DNA of 64,000 nucleotides from Croceibacterium ferulae (GTDB lineage Bacteria; Pseudomonadota; Alphaproteobacteria; Sphingomonadales; Sphingomonadaceae), in NCBI RefSeq assembly GCF_003660445.1, contig NZ_QZVQ01000002.1, positions 434,001 through 498,000 of the forward strand, read 5' to 3'. The notes beneath the pieces are model-generated. The model had not been told where the DNA came from. It saw nothing but the letters and a program-made list of their open reading frames with translations, and did not search any database. Shown one piece after another: positions 19,236 through 26,294 of this stretch; the stretch's first letter is position 1; each line of letters starts with the position of its first letter. A program made the translations under genes and the position numbers.

Positions 19236-20267
19236 ATGAACCTTTTCAACCTTGTGGCCGTGGCGCGCACCCTTCCCCTGGTGCTGGCGCTGGGCGCCTG
19301 CTCCACGGTGGGTGAGGACGGGCGGACGCTGTTCCCTGAGACGCGACCCGATGCCTACACCCCGGAACGGACCCAGGCGGGACGCATGCTGCGGCAATTG
19401 CCGCCTCCCAGCCGGCCGGTCGCGGTGGCGGTGTATGGTTTTGTCGACCAGACGGGTCAGTTCAAGCCGAGCGAGGTGGGCTCCAACCTGTCGCGCGCGG
19501 TCAGCCAGGGCGGCGGGTCGATCCTGGTAAAGGCGCTGCAGGATGCAGGGCAGCGCCAGTGGTTCACCGTGGTGGAACGCGAATCGCTGCGCAATCTGCT
19601 GAACGAACGGCAGATCATCCGCGAAATGCGCGAACGCTATCTGGGGGAACAGGGCGTCAATGCGCAGGCGCTGCCCTCCCTGCTGTTCGCCGGCGTGCTG
19701 CTGGAAGGCGGCGTGGTCGGATATGACACGAACACCGTCACCGGTGGCGCGGGCGCGGCCTTCCTGGGCATCGGTGGCAGCACCGAATATCGGCAGGATA
19801 CGGTGACGGTCTATCTGCGGGCGGTATCGGTTCGGACGGGCGAGGTGCTGAGTTCGGTCACCGCGTCCAAGACCATCGCCAGCCGATCCGTGGGCGCGAA
19901 TGCCTTCCGGTACGTGGCCTACAAGGAATTGCTGCAGGCGGAGGTCGGCTACACCACCAACGAGCCCGACCAGATGGCACTGCAGCAGGCGATCGAACGC
20001 GCCGTGTACTCGCTGGTGCTGGAAGGGGTCGAGCTGAAGCTGTGGGACTTTGCCGATCCGCGCAGCGGCGCGGCGCTGCTGGACCAGTTCCAGCGCGAAC
20101 GCGACGGCGAGGTGGACGAGGCGCAGATGACGGCTGCGCTGAACGCCCTGCCGCCGATGGAACCGCAGCGGATCGCGCGCCCTGTGGTGGTCGCCGCCGA
20201 CCAGGTGGCGGGCGGGCCACGGCAGAACATGCGCACGCCCTCTTACCCAGGAGGCGGCGCGCGCTGA
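19236..20267 (+). CDS. csgG: Curli secretion channel CsgG
   Basis: Outer-membrane lipoprotein that forms the nonameric pore through which curlin subunits leave the cell. The lipobox is LGAC with Cys22. Conserved segments include PVAVAVYGFVDQTGQFKP, WFTVVERESLRNLLNERQI, LPSLLFAGVLLEGGVVGYD and VTVYLRAVSVRTGEVL, which cover the channel-forming hairpins. At 343 residues it is longer than E. coli CsgG (277) because of a C-terminal extension of about 65 residues after ELKLWDF that I do not recognise. It is the second gene of the csgF-csgG pair; no csgE is present. Confidence 0.95.
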   Translation: MNLFNLVAVARTLPLVLALGACSTVGEDGRTLFPETRPDAYTPERTQAGRMLRQLPPPSRPVAVAVYGFVDQTGQFKPSEVGSNLSRAVSQGGGSILVKALQDAGQRQWFTVVERESLRNLLNERQIIREMRERYLGEQGVNAQALPSLLFAGVLLEGGVVGYDTNTVTGGAGAAFLGIGGSTEYRQDTVTVYLRAVSVRTGEVLSSVTASKTIASRSVGANAFRYVAYKELLQAEVGYTTNEPDQMALQQAIERAVYSLVLEGVELKLWDFADPRSGAALLDQFQRERDGEVDEAQMTAALNALPPMEPQRIARPVVVAADQVAGGPRQNMRTPSYPGGGAR

Positions 20268-20760
20268 TCTGAATCACGAGTTTCGATCGCCGGATGGCGA
20301 CCGCAGGCCGCGTGGCTGGTGCCGGACCAGCCGCCGCAAGGGCCACCATCTCCGGCAGCACCCTGGGTGAAGTTGCAGCTTCGCCAAGGGGGCGGAAACG
20401 AATGGCGCGCCGGAGTTGCAGCTCCGACGCGCCGGGTGACTGAAGTTGTGTCCACAACCACGTCTGCCCTGCGCCAAGGCGCCGGACAGGCATGGTTATG
20501 AAATTCCTGAAGGGGTTTTACAACCGTGATCGATCAACGCGCTGTCGCACGAAAGGCTGCATTCACCGGCCGGCCGCGCGCATCATCGGGCGCAAACCCC
20601 TTTCGGCACCGAAATCGCAGGCCGGGCACGATGCCCCGCCCGCGATCCATCAACATGAAGCCCGGATAACGGGCCGAAGCCTTCGGCAATCCGTGCGGAT
20701 GGTCCGCACGGGGCCGGCGGGCCGCATACCATCAACAGATAGTTCACAGGGGTTTGTACC
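20268..20760 (+). promoter_or_regulatory. Long structured leader between csgG and the curlin gene
   Basis: 493 bases without a convincing gene. Several inverted repeats are visible. At 20404-20433 an 11-pair hairpin with one mismatch has the core CGGAG-TTGCAG-CTCCG. At 20369-20382 the core GAAG-TTGCAG-CTTC keeps the same loop with changed stem pairs. GTTGTG-TC-CACAAC is at 20445-20458. Close to the gene are CCCG/CGGG (20661-20673), GCCGAAG/CTTCGGC (20673-20687) and the perfect CCGTGCGGA-TGG-TCCGCACGG (20691-20711). The region probably holds the curlin promoter and a folded 5' leader; which folds are DNA sites and which are RNA is not known. Confidence 0.5.
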
Positions 20761-22428
20761 ATGAGGAAGTTTATTCTCACCACCGTCTCCGTCGCCGCGC
20801 TGATCGCTGGCGGCAGCGCCATGGCGCAGGACACGTCCAATAACAGCACGGTCACGCAGAGCGGCCAGTTCAACCTGAACGAAACCAACCAGAACGGCAG
20901 CAACGCCACTTCCATCGTGACCCAGACCGGCATGGGCACAAACGCGATCGACAAGGCCAATCGCGTCGGCGTGACGCAGGGCGGCGTCGGTGCCCAGTCG
21001 ACCGTCGTTCAGGGCGGGGCCGACCGCAACGAGGTCGAAGTCGTCCAGTTCGGTGCCAACACCTCCCTCGTCACCCAGACCGGCACCGCCAGCGGCGCCG
21101 AAGTACGGCAGACGGGCGAAGGCAACGACTCGGTCATCTCGCAGGCGGGCAACAGCGTGCAGGTCGGCAATGCGCTGAACAGCTCCGCCTCGGGCGTGGA
21201 GCAGGTCGGCATCGGCAACACGTCCAATGTCGATCAGGACCCCAGCAGCTTCGCACTGGCCAACGTCAACCAGTATGGCGAGTACAACGCGTCCTCCGTG
21301 CGGCAGGAGATCACCGAAGGACCGGCCGGCGGGGCCAATCGGTCCGTTGCCGACGTCATGCAGAACGGCGCCAACAACGACGCTGGAATCACGCAGACCG
21401 TGCGCCGGGCCGACGCCTCGATCAACCAGGATGGCGACAGCCATCTGGCCACCATCACCCAGACCGGATCGGAAGCGATTGCATCGGTAGTCCAGGACGG
21501 CTTCGCCAACGACGCTAAGGTGATCCAGCAGGATGATGCCGGCGGCCTGGCCGAAGTCACGCAGGCGGGCGGGGAGAACACGGCGTCCGTCAATCAGACA
21601 TCGGTCAATTCCGTTGCCGACGTGTCGCAGAATGGCCAGCGAAACAATGTGGATCTGGCGCAGGGCCGTTCGGCCGGCAACAACTTCCAGACCAATGGTC
21701 AGCAGGCGCTGATCACGCAAGATGGTGACGACAACGAGGTGCTGGCAACACAGTCGGGCAGTTCGGGCGACCTGAACGTGCTGCAGACCGGTGACCGCAA
21801 CCTGGCGGACGTAGTGCAGTCCGGCTTCGACAATGCGGCGGGCGACAACACCGGCATGGCCGGCATCACCCAGAGCGGCAATGATGGTCAGGCCTATGTG
21901 ACCCAGTCGGGCCAGCTGTCCGTCGCCTTCATCGACCAGATCGGCGACTCCAACTTCGCCGACATCAACCAGTCGGTGAACAATGCCCCGAACCCCGCCG
22001 GCGGCCCGGATCCGAGCGTGGTGACCGCGTCCATCACGCAGGGCGGCAGCGACAACAGCTCCACCATCGACCAGTTCGGCGGCGACGCCACCACCAGTGC
22101 CCGCCTGATGACTGCCAGCAGCGACCAGGCAGGTGACGGCAACACCAGCACCATCAGCCAGACCAACACCCTGGCAGCACTGGCCGCATCCGAGAACAGC
22201 GCCACTGTCACCCAGGACGGGAACGACAACTTCAGCGATGTGATGCAGAACGGCGCAGGCAACATGGCGATGGTGAACCAGTTCGGTGACGGCAACACCT
22301 CGATGTTGACGCAGGCCGGGCTGGATCACTCCGCCACCGTAAACCAGTATGGCGCGGGCGACATGTCCACCATCGACCAGAGCGGCAGCTTCAACTCCGC
22401 CATCGTGACCCAGGGCGTGGCCAACTAA
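20761..22428 (+). CDS. Giant curlin-repeat protein, presumed major amyloid subunit
   Basis: A secreted 555-residue protein built almost entirely of curlin-type repeats. The signal peptide ends near SAMAQD (residue 22). After it come about forty units with the pattern V/I-x-Q-x-G-x-x-N/D (for example VTQSGQFN, MQNGANND, VNQFGDGN, IDQSGSFN), spaced about 11-14 residues apart, the spacing of strand-turn units in CsgA and CsgB. E. coli CsgA has only five 22-residue repeats in 151 residues. There is no other domain and no Cys. The gene has a long structured leader and is followed by a strong hairpin, so it is probably the most highly expressed gene of the locus. Confidence 0.9.
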   Translation: MRKFILTTVSVAALIAGGSAMAQDTSNNSTVTQSGQFNLNETNQNGSNATSIVTQTGMGTNAIDKANRVGVTQGGVGAQSTVVQGGADRNEVEVVQFGANTSLVTQTGTASGAEVRQTGEGNDSVISQAGNSVQVGNALNSSASGVEQVGIGNTSNVDQDPSSFALANVNQYGEYNASSVRQEITEGPAGGANRSVADVMQNGANNDAGITQTVRRADASINQDGDSHLATITQTGSEAIASVVQDGFANDAKVIQQDDAGGLAEVTQAGGENTASVNQTSVNSVADVSQNGQRNNVDLAQGRSAGNNFQTNGQQALITQDGDDNEVLATQSGSSGDLNVLQTGDRNLADVVQSGFDNAAGDNTGMAGITQSGNDGQAYVTQSGQLSVAFIDQIGDSNFADINQSVNNAPNPAGGPDPSVVTASITQGGSDNSSTIDQFGGDATTSARLMTASSDQAGDGNTSTISQTNTLAALAASENSATVTQDGNDNFSDVMQNGAGNMAMVNQFGDGNTSMLTQAGLDHSATVNQYGAGDMSTIDQSGSFNSAIVTQGVAN

Positions 22429-22442
22429 GCGGCCCGGCCACT

Positions 22443-22484
22443 CCGGACCCGGCGCTCCTTCTGAAAGGGGGCGCCGGGTTCCGG
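22443..22484 (+). terminator. Strong hairpin after the major curlin gene
   Basis: CCGGACCCGGCGC (22443-22455) pairs with GCGCCGGGTTCCGG (22471-22484) with one bulge, extended by CC/GG pairs towards an eight-base loop. No T run follows, so it is a partial terminator or an mRNA-stabilising 3' hairpin rather than a classic terminator. It lies 14 bases after the curlin stop and 22 before the next start and would let the major subunit be expressed above the small downstream genes. Confidence 0.55.
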
Positions 22485-22506
22485 CATATTCAAGGGAGAG
22501 TGTTCA

Positions 22507-22866
22507 ATGACAATCGCCCTCACCAGTCTGGCCCTGCTCGCCGCAGTGACGGCAACGCCCGGTACAGCGTGCGAAAGGGATACGGGCATGACGAGCGGAC
22601 GCGGCAGCACCACGATCGTGCGCAGCGGCAGCGGCCATACGGCCGAAGTCACCCGCAGCGGCGAGGGGACGGTGCACATCGCGCAAACCGGTGCCGATCA
22701 CGCCAGCGTGGCGGTGCAGTCTGGAAATGGCGACCGGCTGGTAATCGACCAGAGCGGCCATTCCGCCGATGCACAGGTGACGCAGGACGGGCCGTGCAAC
22801 ACGGCCACCGTCACGCAGTCGGGCAACGGCAACAGCGCGGTCGTTCGCCAGGGGCCGGCGCGATGA
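22507..22866 (+). CDS. Small curlin-repeat protein (119 aa)
   Basis: Exported protein of 119 residues; the signal peptide ends near PGTAC (about residue 22). The mature part contains around seven short units of curlin type (VRSGSGHTAEV, IAQTGADHASV, VQSGNGDRLVI, DQSGHSADAQV, VTQSGNGNSAVV). There are two Cys (near residues 22 and 98), unlike the large subunit. AAGGGAGAG precedes the ATG. Its stop overlaps the next start (ATGA). It may be a nucleator or minor subunit like CsgB; that is inferred from repeat content and position. Confidence 0.78.
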   Translation: MTIALTSLALLAAVTATPGTACERDTGMTSGRGSTTIVRSGSGHTAEVTRSGEGTVHIAQTGADHASVAVQSGNGDRLVIDQSGHSADAQVTQDGPCNTATVTQSGNGNSAVVRQGPAR

Positions 22867-23306
22867 TCGCGCGCCCCGGCCTGGCTCTGCTCCTCGCCTT
22901 GTGCGGCAGCGGCATCGCGCAGGCGCAGGATGCCGGCAATCGCGCGGATGCCACCCAATCGGGCGAGGCCAACCTGCTGGAGCTGCTGCAACGCAGCGAT
23001 GGCGGACAGGACGCCATCGTGCGCCAGGATGGCACCGCCAACACGATGCTGATCGACCAGACCGGCGCCGGGCCCACCAACGAGATCCTTGCCGTGCAGA
23101 GCGGGGCCGACAATATCATGCGGCTCGAACAATCAGGTTCGGGCAACCAGGCGGTTCTGGCGCAGCATGGCACCGGCAACCGCATGAGCGCGGTGCAGAT
23201 GGGTGACAACAACAGCCTCGGCTGGACACAGATCGGTGACAATCTGGCCGATCTCGCCATCACGCAGACCGGCAATCAGGTCATGCAGGTCACGCAGGCG
23301 CGCTGA
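22863..23306 (+). CDS. Small curlin-repeat protein (147 aa), CsgB-like
   Basis: Exported protein of 147 residues with a signal peptide ending near AQAQD (residue 22). It holds about nine curlin-type units (ATQSGEANLLELLQ, VRQDGTANTMLID, QTGAGPTNEI, VQSGADNIMRLEQ, QHGTGNRM, VQMGDNNSLGWTQI). The first unit SGEANLLELLQ resembles the start of CsgB repeats. It overlaps the genes on both sides, so the three downstream genes form one translationally coupled unit. A nucleator role is a reasonable guess. Confidence 0.8.
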   Translation: MIARPGLALLLALCGSGIAQAQDAGNRADATQSGEANLLELLQRSDGGQDAIVRQDGTANTMLIDQTGAGPTNEILAVQSGADNIMRLEQSGSGNQAVLAQHGTGNRMSAVQMGDNNSLGWTQIGDNLADLAITQTGNQVMQVTQAR

Positions 23307-23938
23307 TGCGGTGGATGCTGCCATTCGCCGCGCTGCTGGGCTGGATCGGACCCGCTGCGGCGCAGGACGGCACCGATCGTGCGCGGCTGGACGACTTCGC
23401 CATCCCGCGGACCGGGCAGGAGGATGGCTCGCTCCGGATCGAGCAGCTGGAGCCTGATGCCGCGCCGCTGCCGCCCCCGACACCGGCCCCCATGCGCGAT
23501 TCCACCGCGCCGGCGGGGGCCTCCACCGCCGCCGACAGCGCGCCCCGAGCGACGCCGGCGATCTCCGGCACCGATCGCTGCGATCCGCAGCAGCCATCGG
23601 CCGATCAGGCGGAGTGCCGCGCCATCCTGGAAACCCGCGCGCGCGACTTCGCCGCGACCGCCCCGGCTGCATTGAGTGCGGAACAGGCGCTGATCGCCAG
23701 TCAGCCCGCACCAGCCATGCGGCAGGATTCTGTCACCGCCAACCGGAGGGTGCGGGCGGCCGGCACCGGGCTGGCGGATGACGAATTGCGCAGCAATCAG
23801 GAACTCGCCACCATCTACCTTGCGCGCCAGCGCCAGCAGGGGGAGCCGCCGCCGGAGCCGGAGCCGACCGAGATCCCGGAGGCGCTGGGCGAAGTCATCC
23901 AGGCATTGCAGCAGGCCGGGGACGGCACCGGACGCTGA
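23306..23938 (+). CDS. Exported protein of unknown function at the end of the curli-like operon
   Basis: I do not recognise this 210-residue protein. It has a signal peptide (cut near GPAAAQD, residue 20), a Pro/Ala-rich segment (about 50-85), a short region with two Cys 12 residues apart (CDPQQPSADQAEC) followed by a helix-prone stretch (RAILETRARDFAA), and a charged Glu/Pro-rich C-terminus. It has no curlin repeats. The start overlaps the stop of the preceding gene (TGATG). It could be a periplasmic chaperone or gatekeeper replacing the missing CsgE or CsgC; this rests only on its place in the operon. Confidence 0.7.
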   Translation: MRWMLPFAALLGWIGPAAAQDGTDRARLDDFAIPRTGQEDGSLRIEQLEPDAAPLPPPTPAPMRDSTAPAGASTAADSAPRATPAISGTDRCDPQQPSADQAECRAILETRARDFAATAPAALSAEQALIASQPAPAMRQDSVTANRRVRAAGTGLADDELRSNQELATIYLARQRQQGEPPPEPEPTEIPEALGEVIQALQQAGDGTGR

Positions 23939-23947
23939 GGCTGCAGT

Positions 23948-24841
23948 TCAGGCCGGCACGCGCCGCGGGCGGCCCAGCACGCTGCCACCGACATAGACCG
24001 CCAGCCCGGCCCAGATCAGGGCGAAACTCGACAGCTTCAGCGCATCCAGTTGCTCGCCGAACAGGGTGATCGCCAGCAGGAACTGCATGCTGGGCGCAAG
24101 GAACTGGAGCAGGCCGAGCGTCGCCATCCGCAACTGCCGCGCAGCCGCCGCGAACAGCAGCAACGGCACGGTCGTGACCGCCCCCGCCATTACCAGCAGC
24201 GCGGTCAGCCCGCCTTCCTGGCCGAAGCTCAGCCCGCCATGGCTCGACAGCCAGACGAGATAGCCGAGAGCCAAAGGAGCCAGCAGCAAGGTCTCAATCG
24301 TCAGCCCTTCGAACGCTGCCACCGGCGCCACCTTGCGGATGAGGCCGTATGTGGCGAAGCTCAGCGCAATGGCCAGGCTGATCCACAGCCCGCCGCCCGC
24401 GCCGACCGCCAGCACCGCGACGCCCGCGCCCGCCAGCAGGACCGCCACCGCCTGCATCCGCTTCAGCTGTTCGCCCAGCAGCGCCACGCCCATGGCGATG
24501 TTCAGCAGCGGGTTCAGGAAATAGGCCATGCTGGCAGCCAGCACCTGATGATGCAGCACCGCCCAGACATAGAGCAGCCAGTTGGCCGCGATCAGCAGCG
24601 CGCTTGCGGCCAGCATCGCCAGGACACGCGGCGTCCGCATCGCCTGCCACAGCGATCCGCCCCGCCGCAGCAGCAGCACGATCGGCACCAGCAGCACGAC
24701 CGACCACAGCACCCGCTGCGCCACGATCTCGCCGGCATCCACCTGGTCGATCAGGTGGAAGTAGAGCGGCAGCAGGCCCCACAGGCCATAGGCGGCGGCG
24801 CCGTGGATCAGCCCACGGCGGCTTTCAGGCATCTGCGTCAT
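23948..24841 (-). CDS. rarD: EamA-family permease, RarD type
   Basis: A 297-residue inner-membrane protein with ten predicted helices arranged as two EamA repeats. The start GLIHGAAAYGLWGLLPLYFHLI and the segment EIVAQRVLWSVVLL followed by NWLLYVWAV and YFLNPLLNIAMGV are characteristic of the RarD subfamily. These are predicted drug/metabolite transporters with uncertain substrates. It converges on the curli-like operon with a nine-base gap and lies 84 bases after the oxidoreductase gene, with which it may be co-transcribed. Confidence 0.92.
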   Translation of the reverse strand: MTQMPESRRGLIHGAAAYGLWGLLPLYFHLIDQVDAGEIVAQRVLWSVVLLVPIVLLLRRGGSLWQAMRTPRVLAMLAASALLIAANWLLYVWAVLHHQVLAASMAYFLNPLLNIAMGVALLGEQLKRMQAVAVLLAGAGVAVLAVGAGGGLWISLAIALSFATYGLIRKVAPVAAFEGLTIETLLLAPLALGYLVWLSSHGGLSFGQEGGLTALLVMAGAVTTVPLLLFAAAARQLRMATLGLLQFLAPSMQFLLAITLFGEQLDALKLSSFALIWAGLAVYVGGSVLGRPRRVPA

Positions 24842-24925
24842 GTGTCGAAGTCTGCACCCGGGAGAAGACGTTGCCGCCGTGGTGCCAAAACATCGCCATG
24901 TCCAGCCGCCCCTTGCCGCATCCGG

Positions 24926-26032
24926 TCACAGGGTGGCGAACAGATCCCGGTATCGGCGCGGCTGGGATCGCCAATATTGCGGCGGCGCCTGAACCTGCGC
25001 GCCGAGATGGGCCGCAGCATGCCAGGGCCAGCGCGGATCATACAGCACCGTGCGGGCGAGCGCGATCATGTCCGCGTCGCCAGTACCGACGATCGCCTCC
25101 GCCTGATCATAATCCGTGATCAGGCCGACGGCGATGACCGGCATGCCGCAGGCCTGCTTCACCGCGCGGGCGAGCGGAACCTGGTAATTGGGGCCGACGG
25201 GAATGTCCTGCCTGGAATCGAGCCCGCCGCTCGACACGTGGATCGCCGAACAGCCCCGTGCCTCCAGCGCCTGGGCAAAGGCGACGGTGTCCGCCACGTC
25301 CCAGCCGCCCGCGACCCAGTCCGTGCCGGACACGCGCATGCTGACGGCGCGATCGGCCGGAAAGGCGGCCCGCACCGCGTCGAACACCTCCAGCGGAAAC
25401 CGCATGCGGTTCTCCAGGCTGCCGCCATATTCGTCATCGCGCCGGTTCGACAGCGGCGACAGGAACTGGTGCAGAAGGTAGCCATGGGCCCCGTGCAGCT
25501 GGACGACATCGATGCCCAGCCGGGCCGAGCGGCGGGCGGCCTCTGCGAAAGCGTCACGGATGCGGGCAAGGCCCTCCCGATCGAGCGCGAGCGGTGACGC
25601 CTCGCCCGCGGTGAAGGGAAGCGCGGACGGCGCCTGCGTCTGCCAGCCATTGGCGTCGCCGGGTGGCAGCTGGGCCCCGCCCTTCCACGGCACCTCGGTC
25701 GAGGCCTTGCGCCCGGCATGGGCGAGCTGGATCGCGATCGGCATGTCCGACCAGCGACGGATGCTTTCCAGCACATCCGCCATGGCGGCTTCGGTCGCAT
25801 CGTCCCACAAGCCCACATCGGCATAGGTGATGCGCCCTTCGGGAACCACGGCGGTCGCCTCGATCGTCAGCAGGGCCGCTCCGGACAAAGCCAGTTGGCC
25901 CAGATGGATCTGGTGCCAATCGTTCATGCAGCCGTCCCGGGCCGAGTACTGGCACATAGGTGCAATCACGATCCGGTTGGCGAGTTCGAGGCCGCCGACA
26001 GTCAATGGGCGGAACAGGGCCGGCGTACTCAT
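24926..26032 (-). CDS. Old Yellow Enzyme family NADH:flavin oxidoreductase (YqjM-like)
   Basis: A 368-residue FMN-dependent ene-reductase. It begins with LFRPLTVGGLELANRIVIAP and MCQYSA, where Cys27 is the redox-tuning Cys of the YqjM/XenA class. Also present are QLAHAGRKAS, the substrate-binding HGAHGYLLHQFLSP, and RRDDEYGGSLENRMRF, all conserved in the family. Such enzymes reduce activated C=C bonds or nitro compounds with NAD(P)H. The gene is followed by the rarD-like permease and divergent from the M28 peptidase; its physiological substrate is unknown. Confidence 0.95.
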   Translation of the reverse strand: MSTPALFRPLTVGGLELANRIVIAPMCQYSARDGCMNDWHQIHLGQLALSGAALLTIEATAVVPEGRITYADVGLWDDATEAAMADVLESIRRWSDMPIAIQLAHAGRKASTEVPWKGGAQLPPGDANGWQTQAPSALPFTAGEASPLALDREGLARIRDAFAEAARRSARLGIDVVQLHGAHGYLLHQFLSPLSNRRDDEYGGSLENRMRFPLEVFDAVRAAFPADRAVSMRVSGTDWVAGGWDVADTVAFAQALEARGCSAIHVSSGGLDSRQDIPVGPNYQVPLARAVKQACGMPVIAVGLITDYDQAEAIVGTGDADMIALARTVLYDPRWPWHAAAHLGAQVQAPPQYWRSQPRRYRDLFATL

Positions 26033-26294
26033 GGCGCGACCTGCTGCAAACGCTTCGGGGTCTCTGCCGCCCGTTCTCCGCTGCCGCTCGGCGCGCCTTT
26101 GATGACGGCAACCTGGCCGCTCAGATCCTGCATCTTCATCCTGTCACTCCAGCGCCGGTGGGCGCGAACACATCAACGGAGCGGGCCGGGCCTGGTTTCG
26201 GCGACCACCCGGATTTCACCCTGCCGTTGCTGGCTGCGCCGCAATCGCCCTATACGATCCGGATCTGGCGCAATCGCAGTCGGAGTACCATTTC

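Noticed and set aside
20492-20764. 90-codon frame in the curlin leader
   Set aside because: It is basic, lacks a ribosome site and runs through the hairpins; the region is better read as a leader.
20761-22428. Curlin gene as a surface adhesin or RTX-type repeat protein
   Set aside because: Repeats follow V-x-Q-x-G-x-x-N, not the GGXGXD nonapeptide of RTX proteins, and csgF and csgG lie directly upstream.
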